From assembly GCA_028554795.2 (NCBI GenBank), contig JAPYKE020000537.1, positions 124,001 to 188,000 on the forward strand: a stretch of 64,000 bases of DNA, read 5' to 3'. This document shows, in pieces, positions 11,072-24,500 of this stretch. The notes beneath the pieces are model-generated. The model was not told where the DNA came from. It did no database searches and saw only the letters and a program-made list of their open reading frames with translations. The first letter of the stretch is position 1; each line of letters begins with the position of its first letter. Both the position numbers and the translations under genes were made by a program. This DNA is from Sinohyriopsis cumingii. Taxonomy: Eukaryota > Mollusca > Bivalvia > Unionida > Unionidae.

Positions 11072-13302
11072 TATTTAGTCGCACGTTTTCCGAAATCGGC
11101 TGGACGAATTTTCTTTAAATTTTTTCTGCTGTTAGGAAAGGGTCTTATTTCAAAACGATATAAGCAGCATCGAAATCAAAATCCTCTAAGTAAGGTTTCC
11201 ATGAGTACAAACTATTAATACCTTTTGTTGACATTTGCGTGTTTTTCATAGCCGGTAAGCCCTATGGCGCACCTTATTTTGCTGTTTCGTCTGCAGGAAA
11301 TTCGTCAGGACTTTCTTCCTAGGTGGACTCTATCTGATAGAGATAAAATATCCATGGTGCACCATTGTGAAGACTTATAAGGAGGGGACTAATATCTCAC
11401 ATGTATATAATCTTACGGCAAGTGATCTTCTCGACTTCCTTTATTTCGTCGCACGTTTCTCGAAATCGCCTGGTCGAATTTTCTTCAAATTTTTCCTGCT
11501 GTTAGAAAAGTGTCTTATTTCAGATCGATATAAACGACATCGAAATCGAAGTCCTCTATGTAAGGTTTCCATGAGTACAAACTATTAATACCGTTTGTTA
11601 ATATTTGCGTGTTTTTAATAGATGGTAAGCCCTTTGAAGCCCCTTATCTTGCTGTTTCGTCTGCAGGAAATTCGTCAGGACTTTCTTCCTAGGTGGACTC
11701 TATCTCCTAGAGATAAAATATCTATGGTGGACTCATGTGAAGACTTATAAAGAGGGGACTAATGACTCACATGTATATAATCTTACGGCATGTGATCTGC
11801 TCGACTTCCTTTACTTAGTCGCACGTTTCTCGAAAGCGGCTGGACGAATTTTCTTTAAATTTTTTCTGCTGTTAGAAAAGGGTCTTATTTCAAAACGACA
11901 AAAGCGGCATCGAAATCAAAATCCTGTAAGTAAGATTTCCATGAGTACAAACTATTAATACCGTTTGTTAACATTTGCGTGTTTTTCATAGCCGGTAAGC
12001 CCTATGACGCCCCTTATTTTGCTGTTTCGTCTGCAGGAAATTCGTCAGGACTATCTTCCTAGGTGGACTCTATCTCCTAGAGATAAAATATCCATGGTGG
12101 ACTCATGTGAAGACTTATAAAGAGGGGACTAATGGGTCACTTGTGTATAATCTTACGGCATGTGATCTGCTCGACTTCTTTTATTTAGTCGTATGTGTCT
12201 CGAAATCGGCTGGACGAATTTTCCTTAAATTTTTTCTGCTGTTAGAAAAGGGTATTATTTCAAAACGATATAAGCGGCATCGAAATGAAAATCCAGTAAG
12301 TAAGGTTTCCATGAGTACAAACTATTAATACCGTTTGTTAACATTTGCGTGTTTTTCATAGCCGGTAAGCCCTATGACGCCCCTTAATTTCCTGTTTCTT
12401 CTGCAGGAAATTCGTCAGGACTTTCTTCCTAGGTGGACTCTATCTCCTAGAGATAAAATATCCATGGTGGACCCATGTGAAGACTTATAAAGAGGGGACT
12501 TATATCTCACATGTATATAATCTTACGGAATGTTATCTGCTCGACTTCCTTTATTGAGTCGCACGTTTCTCGAAATCGCCTGGACGAATTTTCTTCAAAT
12601 TTTTCCTGCTGGTTGAAAAGCGTCTTATTTCAGATCGATATAAGCGACATCGAAATCAAAGTTCTCTATGTAAGGTTTCCATGAGTACAAACTATTAATA
12701 CCGTTTGTTTACATTTGCGTGTTTTTCATAGCCGGTAAGCCCTATGACGCCCCTTATTTTGCTGTTTCCTCTGAAGAAAATTCTTCAGGACTTTCTTCCT
12801 AGGTGGACGCTATCTCCTAGAGGTAAAATATCCATGGTGGACTCATATGAAGAGTTATAAAGAGGGGACTAATGGCTCACTTGTATATAATCTTACGGCA
12901 TGTGATCTGCTCGACTTCCTTTATTTAGTCGTACGTGTCTCGAAATCGGCTGGACGAATTTTCTTTAAATTTTTTCTGCTGTTAGAAAAGGTTCTTGTTT
13001 CATAACGATATAAGAGGCATCGAAATCAAAGTCCTGTAAGTAAGGATTCCATGAGTACAAACTATTAATACCGTTTGTTAACATTTGCGTGTTTTTCAAA
13101 GCCGGTAAGCCCTATGGCGCTCCTTAATTTGCTGTTTCGTCTGCAGGAAAGTCGTCAGGACTATCTTCCTAGGTGGACTCTATCTCCTAGAGATCAAATA
13201 TCCATGGTGGACTCATGTGAAGACTTATAATGAGGGGACTAATGGCTCACATGTATATAATCTTACTGCATGTGATCTGCTCGAAGTCCTTTATTTAGTC
13301 GC

Positions 13303-13560
13303 GGGTCCCCGAGTGGCCGAGTGGTCTAAAGCGCTCTTCGTTACGGATCACTGCCATCTCACCTCTGTCTGCGGCGGTTCGAGTCTAAGATTCAGCCAAG
13401 GTGGGCATGTGAGAAAGCTTGCCAGTAGCTTCTCCTGGGTCGGTGGTTCTTTCCGGGGTTTTCCGGGTTCTTCCTCCACCATTAATTCTGGCCGCCATGT
13501 ATAGCCAATCGTGCTGAAAAATGGCGTCAAACCCCACAACAACAACAACTACAACAACAA
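13303..13560 (+). mobile_element. tRNA-derived SINE, copy 5
   Basis: Begins GGGTCCCCGAG rather than GGGACCCCGAG. A box at 13314-13324, B box at 13376-13386. The ACTACAAC interruption in the tail ties it to copy 3. Duplications: TATTTAGTCGC at 13292-13302 and 13561-13571. Confidence 0.92.
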
Positions 13561-14444
13561 TATTTAGTCGCACGTTTCTCGAAATCGGCTGGACGAATTT
13601 TCCTTAAATTTCTTCTGCTGTTAGAAAAGGGTCTTATTTCAAAACGATATAAGCAGCATCGAAATCAAAATCCTCTAAGTAAGGTTTCCATGAGTACAAA
13701 CTATTAATACCGTTTGTTAACATTTGCGTGTTTTTCATAGCCGGTAAGCCCTATGGCGCCCCTTATTTTGCTGTTTCGTCTGCAGGAAATTCGTCAGGAC
13801 TTTCTTCCTAGGTGGACTCTATGTCCTAGAGATAAAATATCCATGGTGGACCCATGTGAAGACTTATAAAGAGGGGACTAATATCTCACATGTATATAAT
13901 TTTACGGCATGTGATCTGCTTGACTTCTTTTATTTCGTCGCACGTGTCTCGAAATCGGCTGAAGCAATTTTCTTCAAATTTTTCCTGCTGTTAGAAAAGG
14001 GTCTTATTTCATAACGATATAAGAGGCATCGAAGTCAAAGTCCTCTAAGTAAGGTTTCCATGAGTACAAACTATTAATACCGTTTGTAAACTTTGCGTGT
14101 TTTTCATAGCCGGTAAGCCCTATGACGCCCCTTATTTTGCTGTTTAGTCTGCAGGAAATTCGTCAGGACTTTCTTCCTAGGTGGACTCTATCTCCTAGAG
14201 ATAAAATATCCATGGTGGACCCATGTGAAGACTTATAAGGAGGGGACTAATATCTCACATGTATATAATCTTACGGCATGTGATCTGCTCGACTTCCTTT
14301 ATTTCGTCGCAAGTGTCTCGAGATCGGCTGGACGAATTGTCTTAAATTTATCCTGCTGTTAGAAAAGGGTCTTATTTCAGAACGATATAAGCGACATCGA
14401 AATGAAAATCCTCCAAGTAAGATTTCCATGAGTACAAACTATTA

Positions 14445-17303
14445 ATACCGTTTGTTAACATTTGCGTGTTTTTCATAGCCGGTAAGCCCTATGACGCCCC
14501 TTATTTTGCTGTTTCGTCTGCAGGAAAGTGGTCAGGACTATCTTCCTAGGTGGACTCTATCTCCTAGAGATCAAATATCCATGGTGGACTCATGTGAAGA
14601 CTTATAATGAGGGGACTAGTGGCTCACATGTATATAATCTTAGGGCATGTGATCTGCTCGAATTCCTTTATTTAGTCGCGGGACCCCGAGTGGCCGAGTG
14701 GTCCAAAGCGCTCTTCGTTACGGATCACTGCCATCTCACCTCTGTCTGCGGCGGTTCGAGTCTAAGATTCAGCCAAGGTGGGCATGTGAGAAAGCTTGCC
14801 AGTAGCTTCTCCTGGGTCGGTGGTTCTCTCCGGGGTTTTCCGGGTTCTTCCTCCACCATTAATTCTGGCCGCCATGTATAGCCAATCGTCCTGAAAAATG
14901 GCGTTAAACCCCACAACAACAACAACAACAACAACAATATTTAGTCGCACGTTTCTCGAAATCGGCTGGACGAATTTTCTTTAAATTTTTTCTGCTGTTA
15001 GGAAAGGGTCTTATTTCAAAACGATATAAGCGGTATCGAAATGAAAATCCTCTAAGTAAGGTTTCCATGAGTACAAACTATTAATACCGTTTGTTAACAT
15101 TTGCGTGTTTTTCATAGCCGGTAAGCCCTATGGCGCCCCTTATTTTGCTGTTTCGTCTGCAGGAAATTCGTCAGGACTTTTTTCCTAGGTGGACTCTATC
15201 TCCTAGAGATAAAATATCCATGGTGCACCCATGTGAAGACTTATAAGGAGGGGACAAATATCTCACATGTATATAATCTTACTGCATGTGATCTGCTCGA
15301 CTTCCTTTATATCGTCGCACGTTTCTCGAAATCACCTGGACGAATTTTCTTCAAATTTTTCCTGCTGGTAGAAAAGGGTCTTATTTCAGAACGATATAAG
15401 CGACATCGAAATCAAAGTTCTCTATGTAAGGTTTCCATGAGTACAAACTATTAATACCGTTTGTTAACATTTGCGTGTTTTTCATAGATGGGAAGCCCTT
15501 TGACGTGCCTTATCTTGCTGTTTCGTCTGCAGGAAATTCGTCAGGACTTTCTTCCTAGGTGGACTCTATCTCCTAGAGATAAAATATCCATGGTGGACTC
15601 ATGTGAAGACTTATAAAGAGGGGACTAATGGGTGACTTGTATATAATCTTACGGCATGTGATCTGCTCGACTTCCTTTATTTAGTCGTATGTATCTCGAA
15701 ATCGGCTGGACGAATTTTCCTTAAATTTTTCCTGCTGTTAGAAAAGGGTATTATTTCAAAACGATATAAGCGGCATCGAAATGAAAATCCAGTAAGTAAG
15801 GTTTCCATGAGTACAAACTATTAATACCGTTTGTTAACATTTGCGTGTTTTTCATAGATGGTAAGCCCTTTGACGTCCATTATCTTGCTGTTTCGTCTGC
15901 AGGAAATTCGTCAGGACTTTCTTCCTAGGTGGACTCTATCTCCTAGAGATAAAATATCCATGGTGGACTCATGTGAAGACTTATGAAGAGGGGACTAAAG
16001 ACTCACATGTATATAATCATACGGCATGTGATCTGCTCGACTTCCTTTACTTAGTCGCATGTTTCTCGAAATCGGCTGGACGAATTATCTTTAAATTTTT
16101 TCTGCTGTTAGAAAAGGGTCTTATTTCAAAACCATATAAGGGGTATCGAAATCAAAGTCCTCTAAGTAAGGTTTCCATGAGTACAAACTATTAATACCGT
16201 TTGTTAACATTTGCGTGTTTTTCATAGCCGGTAAGCCCTATGGCGCCCCTTATTTTGCTTTTTCGTCTGCAGGAAATTCGTCAGGACTTTCTTCCTAGGT
16301 GGACTCTATCTCCTAGAGATAAAATATCCATGGTGGACTCATGTGAAGACTTATATAGAGGGGACTAATGGCTCACTTGTATATAATCTTACGGTATGTG
16401 TTCTGCTCGACTTCCTTTATTTTGTCGTGCGTGTATCGAAATCGGCTGGACAAATTTTCTTTAAATTTTTTTGTGCTGTTAGGAAATTGTCTTATTTCAA
16501 AACGATATAAGCGGCATCGAAATCAAAGTCCTCTAAGTAAGGTTTCCATGAGTACAAACTATTAATACCGTTTGTTAACATTTGCGTGTTTTTCATAGCC
16601 GGTAAGCCCTATGGCGCCCCTTATTTTGCTGTTTCGTCTGCAGGAGATTCGTCAGGACTTTCTTCCTAGGTGGACTCTATCTCCTGGAGATAAAATATCC
16701 ATGGTGGACTCATGTGAAGACTTATAAAGAGGGGACTAATGACTCACATGTATATAATCTTACGGCATGTGATCTGCTAAAATTATTTATTTCGTCGCAC
16801 GTTTCTCGAAATTGCCTGGACGAATTTTCTTCAAATTTTTCCTGCTGTTAGAATAGGGTCTTATTTCAGATCGATATAAGCGACATCGAAATCAAAATCC
16901 TGTAAGTAAGGCTTCCATGAGTACAAACTATTAATACCGTTTGTTAACATTTGCGTGTTTTTCATAGCCGGTAAGCCCTATGACGCCCCTTATTTTGCTG
17001 TTTCGTCTGAAGGAAATTCGTCAGGATTTTCTTCCTAGGTGGACTCTATCTAATAGAGATAAAATATCCATGGTGGACTCATGTGAAGACTTATAAAGAG
17101 GGGACTAATGGCTCACATGTATATAATCTTACGGCATGTGATGTGCTCGACTTCCTTTATTTAGTCGCACGTTTCTCGAAATCGGCTGGACGAATTTTCT
17201 TCAAATTTTTCCTGCTGTTAGAAAAGGGTCTTATTTCAGAACGATATAAGCGACATCGAAATCAAAGTCCGGTAAGTAAGGATTCCATGAGTACAAACTA
17301 TTA
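14445..17303 (+). repeat. Higher-order repeat A, unit 1 (2,859 bp)
   Basis: Seven monomers: 14445 (SINE), 15084, 15454, 15824, 16194, 16565, 16934. The next unit follows 2,859 bp later with the same order of variants: ATGGTGCACC with GGACAAATATC (15084/17943/20801), ATGGGTGACTTG (15454/18313/21172), TTATGAAGAGG with CTAAAGACTC (15824/18683) and GCTAAAATTATTT (16565/19424). The left part of the first SINE monomer (before about 14660) differs from units 2 and 3, so the HOR boundary lies inside that monomer. Confidence 0.9.
14680..14937 (+). mobile_element. tRNA-derived SINE, copy 6
   Basis: A box at 14691-14701 and B box at 14753-14763. It shares GGTTCTCTCCGG and CCAATCGTCCTG with copies 7 and 8, the signature of the HOR A lineage. 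Duplications: TATTTAGTCGC at 14669-14679 and 14938-14948. Confidence 0.92.
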
Positions 17304-20161
17304 ATACCGTTTGTTAACATTTGCGTGTTTTCCATAGCCGGTAAGCCCTATGGCGCCCCTTAATTTCCTGTTTCGTCTGCAGGAAAGTCGTCAGGACCAT
17401 CTTCCTAGGTGGACTCTATCTCCTAGAGATCAAATATCCATGGTGGACTCATGTGAAGACTTATAATGAGGGGACTAATGGCTCACATATATATAATCTT
17501 ACGGCATGTGATCTGCTCGAATTCCTTTATTTAGTCGCGGGACCCCGAGTGGCCGAGTGGTCTAAAGCGCTCTTCGTTACGGATCACTGCCATCTCACCT
17601 CTGTCTGCGGCGGTTCGAGTCTAAGATTCAGCCAAGGTGGGCATGTGAGAAAGCTTGCCAGTAGCTTCTCCTGGGTCGGTGGTTCTCTCCGGGGTTTTCC
17701 GGGTTCTTCCTCCACCATTAATTCTGGCCGCCATGTATAGCCAATCGTCCTGAAAAATGGCGTTAAACCCCACAACAACAACAACAACAACAACAATATT
17801 TAGTCGCACGTTTCTCGAAATCGGCTGGACGAATTTTCTTTAAATTTTTTCTGCTGTTAGGAAAGGGTCTTATTTCAAAACGATATAAGCGGTATCGAAA
17901 TCAAAATCCTGTAAGTAAGGTTTCCATGAGTACAAACTATTAATACCGTTTGTTAACATTTGCGTGTTTTTCATAGCCGGTAAGCCCTATGGCGCCCCTT
18001 ATTTTGCTGTTTAATCTGCAGGAAATTCGTCAGGACTTTCTTCCTAGGTGGACTCTATCTCCTAGAGATAAAATATCCATGGTGCACCCATGTGAAGACT
18101 TATAAGGAGGGGACAAATATCTCACATGTATATAATCTTACTGCATGTGATCTGCTCGACTTCCTTTATATCGTCGCACGTTTCTCGAAATCACCTGGAC
18201 GAATTTTCTTCAAATTTTTCCTGCTGGTAGAAAAGGGTCTTATTTCAGAACGATATAAGCGACATCGAAATCAAAGTTCTCTATGTAAGGTTTCCATGAG
18301 TACAAACTATTAATACCGTTTGTTAACATTTGCGTGTTTTTCATAGATGGGAAGCCCTTTGACGTGCCTTATCTTGCTGTTTCGTCTGCAGGAAATTCGT
18401 CAGGACTTTCTTCCTAGGTGGACTCTATCTCCTAGAGATAAAATATCCATGGTGGACTCATGTGAAGACTTATAAAGAGGGGACTAATGGGTGACTTGTA
18501 TATAATCTTACGGCATGTGATCTGCTCGACTTCCTTTATTTAGTCGTATGTATCTCGAAATCGGCTGGACGAATTTTCCTTAAATTTTTCCTGCTGTTAG
18601 AAAAGGGTATTATTTCAAAACGATATAAGCGGCATCGAAATGAAAATCCAGTAAGTAAGGTTTCCATGAGTACAAACTATTAATACCGTTTGTTAACATT
18701 TGCGTGTTTTTCATAGATGGTAAGCCCTTTGACGTCCCTTATCTTGCTGTTTCGTCTGCAGGAAATTCGTCAGGACTTTCTTCCTAGGTGGACTCTATCT
18801 CCTAGAGATAAAATATCCATGGTGGACTCATGTGAAGACTTATGAAGAGGGGACTAAAGACTCACATGTATATAATCATACGGCATGTGATCTGCTCGAC
18901 TTCCTTTACTTAGTCGCATGTTTCTCGAAATCGGCTGGACGAATTATCTTTAAATTTTTTCTGATGTTAGAAAAGGGTCTTATTTCAAAACCATATAAGG
19001 GGTATCGAAATGAAAGTCCTCTAAGTAAGGTTTCCATGAGTACAAACTATTAATACCGTTTGTTAACATTTGCGTGTTTTTCATAGCCGGTAAGCCCTAT
19101 GGCGCCCCTTATTTTGCTTTTTCGTCTGCAGGAGATTCGTCAGGACTTTCTTCCTAGGTGGACTCTATCTCCTAGAGATAAAATATCCATGGTGGACTCA
19201 TGTGAAGACTTATATAGAGGGGACTAATGGCTCACTTTTATATAATCTTACGGTATGTGTTCTGCTCGACTTCCTTTATTTTGTCGTGCGTGTATCGAAA
19301 TCGGCTGGACAAATTTTCTTTAAATTTTTTTGTGCTGTTAGGAAATTGTCTTATTTCAAAACGATATAAGCGGCATCGAAATCAAAGTCCTCTAAGTAAG
19401 GTTTCCATGAGTACAAACTATTAAAACCGTTTGTTAACATTTGCGTGTTTTTCATAGCCGGTAAGCCCTATGGCGCCCCTTATTTTGTGTTTCGTCTGCA
19501 GGAGATTCGTCAGGACTTTCTTCCTAGGTGGACTCTATCTCCTGGAGATAAAATATCCATGGTGGACTCATGTGAAGACTTATAAAGAGGGGACTAATGA
19601 CTCACATGTATATAATCTTACGGCATGTGATCTGCTAAAATTATTTATTTCGTCGCACGTTTCTCGAAATTGCCTGGACGAATTTTCTTCAAATTTTTCC
19701 TGCTGTTAGAATAGGGTCTTATTTCAGATCGATATAAGCGACATCGAAATCAAAATCCTGTAAGTAAGGCTTCCATGAGTACAAACTATTAATACCGTTT
19801 GTTAACATTTGCGTGTTTTTCATAGCCGGTAAGCCCTATGACGCCCCTTATTTTGCTGTTTCGTCTGAAGGAAATTCGTCAGGATTTTCTTCCTAGGTGG
19901 ACTCTATCTAATAGAGATAAAATATCCATGGTGGACTCATGTGAAGACTTATAAAGAGGGGACTAATGACTCACATATATATAAGCTTACGGCATGTGAT
20001 GTGCTCGACTTCCTTTATTTAGTCGCACGTTTCTCGAAATCGGCTGGACGAATTTTCTTCAAATTTTTCCTGCTGTTAGAAAAGGGTCTTATTTCAGAAC
20101 GATATAAGCGACATCGAAATCAAAGTCCGGTAAGTAAGGATTCCATGAGTACAAACTATTA
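17304..20161 (+). repeat. Higher-order repeat A, unit 2 (2,858 bp)
   Basis: Monomers start at 17304 (SINE), 17943, 18313, 18683, 19053, 19424 and 19792. By eye it differs from unit 1 at only a few dozen positions. Examples are GTTTAATCTGC at about 18011 against GTTTCGTCTGC, and CTGATGTTAG at about 18961 against CTGCTGTTAG. Recent duplication by unequal exchange is the simplest reading. Confidence 0.9.
17539..17796 (+). mobile_element. tRNA-derived SINE, copy 7
   Basis: A box at 17550-17560, B box at 17612-17622. Essentially the same sequence as copy 6. Duplications: TATTTAGTCGC at 17528-17538 and 17797-17807. Confidence 0.92.
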
Positions 20162-21541
20162 ATACCGTTTGTTAACATTTGCGTGTTTTCCATAGCCGGT
20201 AAGCCCTATGGCGCCCCTTAATTTCCTGTTTCGTCTGCAGGAAAGTCGTCAGGACTATCTTCCTAGGTGGACTCTATCTCCTAGAGATCAAATATCCATG
20301 GTGGACTCATGTGAAGACTTATAATGAGGGGACTAATGGCTCACATATATATAATCTTACGGCATGTGATCTGCTCGAATTCCTTTATTTAGTCGCGGGA
20401 CCCCGAGTGGCCGAGTGGTCTAAAGCGCTCTTCGTTACGGATCACTGCCATCTCACCTCTGTCTGCGGCGGTTCGAGTCTAAGATTCAGCCAAGGTGGGC
20501 ATGTGAGAAAGCTTGCCAGTAGCTTCTCCTGGGTCGGTGGTTCTCTCCGGGGTTTTCCGGGTTCTTCCTCCACCATTAATTCTGGCCGGCATGTATAGCC
20601 AATCGTCCTGAAAAATGGCGTTAAACCCCACAACAACAACAACAACAACAATAATATTTAGTCGCACGTTTCTCGAAATCGGCTGGACGAATTTTCTTTA
20701 AATTTTTTCTGCTGTTAGGAAAGGGTCTTATTTCAAAACGATATAAGCGGTATCGAAATGAAAATCCTCTAAGTAAGGTTTCCATGAGTACAAACTATTA
20801 ATACCGTTTGTAAAAAATTGGCGTGTTTTTCATAGCCGGTAAGCCCTATGGCGCCCCTTATTTTGCTGTTTCGTCTGCAGGAAATTCGTCAGGACTTTCT
20901 TCCTAGGTGGACTCTATCTCCTAGAGATAAAATATCCATGGTGCACCCATGTGAAGACTTATAAGGAGGGGACAAATATCTCACATGTATATAATCTTAC
21001 TGCATGTGATCTGCTCGACTTCCTTTATATCGTCGCACGTTTCTCGAAATCACCTGGACGAATTTTCTTCAAATTTTTCCTGCTGGTAGAAAAGGGTCTT
21101 ATTTCAGAACGATATAAGCGACATCGAAATCAAAGTTCTCTATGTAAGGTTTCCATGAGTACAAACTATTAATACCGTTTGTTAACATTTGCGTGTTTTT
21201 CATAGATGGGAAGCCCTTTGACGTGCCTTATCTTGCTGTTTCGTCTGCAGGAAATTCGTCAGGACTTTCTTCCTAGGTGGACTCTATCTCCTAGAGATAA
21301 AATATCCATGGTGGACTCATGTGAAGACTTATGAAGAGGGGACTAATGGGTGACTTGTATATAATCTTACGGCATGTGATCTGCTCGACTTCCTCTATTT
21401 AGTCGTGTGTATCTCGAAATCGGCTGGACGAATTTTCCTTAAATTTTTCCTGCTGTTAGAAAAGGGTATTATTTCAAAACGATATAAGCGGCATCGAAAT
21501 GAAAATCCAGTAAGTAAGGTTTCCATGAGTACAAACTATTA
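20162..21541 (+). repeat. Higher-order repeat A, unit 3 (partial)
   Basis: Only three monomers of the seven are present: 20162 (SINE), 20801 and 21172. At 21542 the series breaks: the expected TAGATGGTAAGC type monomer is replaced by a TAGCCGGTAAGC type. Monomer 20801 has a local change, CGTTTGTAAAAAATTGGCG, at its start. Confidence 0.88.
20397..20654 (+). mobile_element. tRNA-derived SINE, copy 8
   Basis: A box at 20408-20418, B box at 20470-20480. HOR A lineage (GGTTCTCTCCGG). Private changes: GGCCGGCATG, and an ATAATATTTAG end in which the last C of the tail became T. Duplications: TATTTAGTCGC at 20386-20396 and 20655-20665. Confidence 0.92.
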
Positions 21542-24500
21542 ATACCGTTTGTTAACATTTGCGTGTTTTTCATAGCCGGTAAGCCCTATGGCGCCCCTTA
21601 TTTTGCTCTTTCGTCTGCAGGAAATTCGTCAGGACTTTCTTCCTAGGTGGACTCTTTCTAATAGAGATAAAATATCCATGGTGGACTCATGTGAAGACTT
21701 ATAAAGAGCGGACTAATGGCTCACATGTATATAATCTTACGGCATGTGATATGCTCGACTTCCTTGATTTCGTCGCACGTTTCTCGAAATCGGCTGGACG
21801 AATTTTCTTCAAAATTTTCCTGCTGTTAGAAAAGTGTCTTATTTCAGAATTATGTAAGCGAGATCGAAATCAAAATCCTGTAAGTAAGGTTCCCATGAGT
21901 ACAAACTATTAATACCGTTTGTTAACATTTGCGTGTTTTTCATAGCCGGTAAGCCCTATGGCTCCCCTTAATTTGCTGTTTCGTCTGCAGGAAATTCGTC
22001 AGGACTATCTTCCTAGGTGGACTCTATCTCCTAGAGATAAAATATCGATGGTGGACTCATGTGAAGACTTATAAAGAGGGGACTAATTTCTCACTTGTAT
22101 ATAATCTTACGGCATGTGATCTGCTCGACTTCCTTTATTTAGTCGTTCATTTCTCGAAATAGGCTGGACGAATTTTCTTGAAATTTTTTTGTGCTGTTAG
22201 AAAAGGGTCTTATTTCAAAACGGTAGAAGCGGCATCGAAATCAAAGTCCTCTAAGTATGGTTGCCATGAGTACAAACTATTAATACCGTTTGTTAACATT
22301 TGCGTGTTTTTCATAGCCGGTAAGCCCTATGACGCCCCTTATTTTGCTGTTTCGTCTGCAGGAAATTCGTCAGGACTTTCTTCCTAGGTGGACTCTATCT
22401 CCTAGAGATAAAATATCCATGGTGGACTCATGTGAAAACTTATAAAGAGGGGACTAATGATTCACATGTTTATAATCTTACGGCATGTGATCTGCTCGAC
22501 TTCCTTTACTGAGTCGCACGTTTCTCGAAAGCGGCTGGACGAATTTTCTTTAAATTTTTTCTGCTGTTAGAAAATGGTCTTATTTCAAAACGGTATAAGC
22601 GGCATCGAAATGAACGTCCTCTAAGTAAGGTTTCCATGAGTGCAAACTATTAATACCGTTTGTTAACATTTGCGTGTTTTTCATAGCCGGTAAGCCCAAT
22701 GGCGCCCATTATTTTGCTGTTTCGTCTGCAGGAAATTCGTCAGGACTTTCTTCCTATTTGGACTCTATCTCCTAGAGATAAAATATCCATGGTGGACTCA
22801 TGTGAAGACTTATAAAGAGGGGACTAATGGCTCACTTGTATATAATCTTACGGCATGTGATCTGCTCGACTTCCTGTATTTAGTCGTACGTGTCTCGAAA
22901 TCGGGTGGACGAATTTTCTTTAAATTTTTTCTGCTGTTAGAAAAGGGTCTTATTTCAAAACATATAAGAGGCATCGAAATCAAAATCATCTAAGTAAGGT
23001 TTCCATGAGTACAAACTATTAATACCGTTTGTTAACATTTGCGTGTTTTTCATAACCGGTAATCCCTATGACGCCCATTATTTTCTGCTGTTTCGTCTGC
23101 AGGAAATTCGTCAGGACTTTCTTCCTAGGTGGACTCTATCTCCTAGAGATAAAAAATCCATGGTGGACTCATGTGAAGACTTATAAAGAGGGGACTAATG
23201 ACTCACATGTATATAATCTTACGGCATGTGATCTGCTCGACTTCCTTTGCTTAGTCGCACGTTTCTCGAAAGCGGTTGGACGAATTTTTCTTAAATTTTT
23301 CCTGCTGTTAGAAAAGGGTCTTATTTCGAAACGATATAAGCGGCATCGAAATCAAAATCATCTAAGTAAGGTTTCGATGAGTACAAACTATTAATACCGT
23401 TTGTTAACATTTGCGTGTTTTTCATAGCCGGTAAGCCCTATGGCGCCCCTTATTTTGCTGTTTCGTCTGCAGGAAATTCGTCAGGACTTTCTTCCTAGGT
23501 GGACTCTATCTCCTAGAGATAAAATATCCATGGTGGACTCATGTGAAAACTTATAAAGAGGGGACTAATTTCTCACTTGTATATAATCTTACGGCATGTG
23601 ATCTGGTCGACTTCCTTTATTTAGTCGTCCGTGTCTCGAAAACGGCTGGACAAATTTTCTTTAAAATTTTTCTGCTGTTAGAAAAGGGTCTTATTTGAAA
23701 ACGATGTAAGCGGCATCGAAATCAAAATCCTCTAAGTAAGGTTTCCATGAGTACAAACTATTAATACCGTTTGTTAACATTTGCGTGTTTTTCATAGCCG
23801 GTAAGCCCTATGACGCCCCTTAATTTCTTGTTTGTTTCGCAGGAAATTCGTCAGGACTTTCTTCGTAGGTGAACTCTATCTCCTAGAGATAAAATATCCA
23901 TGGTGGACCCATGTGAAGACTTATAAGGAGGGGACAAATATCTCACATGTATATAATCTTACTGCATGTGATCTACTCGACTTCCTTTATATCGTCGCAC
24001 GTTTCTCGAAATCGCCTGGACGTATTTTCTTCAAATTTTTCCTGCTGGTAGAAAAGGGTCTTATTTCAGACCGATATAAGCGACATCGAAATCAAAGTTC
24101 TCTATGTAAGGTTTCCATGAGTACAAACTGTTAATACGGTTTGTTAACATTTGCGTGTTTTTCATAGATTGTAAGCCCTTTGACGTCCCTTATCTTGCTG
24201 TTTCGTCTGCAGGAAATTCGTCAGGACTTTCTTCCTAGGTGGACTCTATCTCCTAGAGATAAAATATCCATGGTGGACTCATGTGAAGACTTATAAAGAG
24301 GGGACTAATGACTCACATGTATATAATCTTACGGCAAGTGATCTGCTCGACTTCCTTTACTTAGTCGCACTTTTCTCGAAATCGGCTGGACCAATTTTCT
24401 TCAAATTTTTTCTGCTGTTTGAAAAAGGTCTCATTTGAAAACGATATAAGGGGCACCGAAATCAATGTCATCTAAGTAAGGTTTCCATGAGTACAAACTA

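Larger units (their letters stand above)
10579..14444 (+). repeat. Higher-order repeat B, unit 2
   Basis: Monomers start at 10579 (SINE), 11218, 11588, 11958, 12328, 12698, 13068 (SINE), 13707 and 14077. Relative to unit 1 it has one extra monomer: the offset between units is 4,608 bp up to 6980/11588 and 4,978 bp from 7350/12328 onward. The two SINEs are 2,489 bp apart here against 2,119 bp in unit 1, a difference of exactly one monomer. The 14077 monomer is 368 bp, with bases lost at CGTTTGTAAACTTTGCG. Confidence 0.85.
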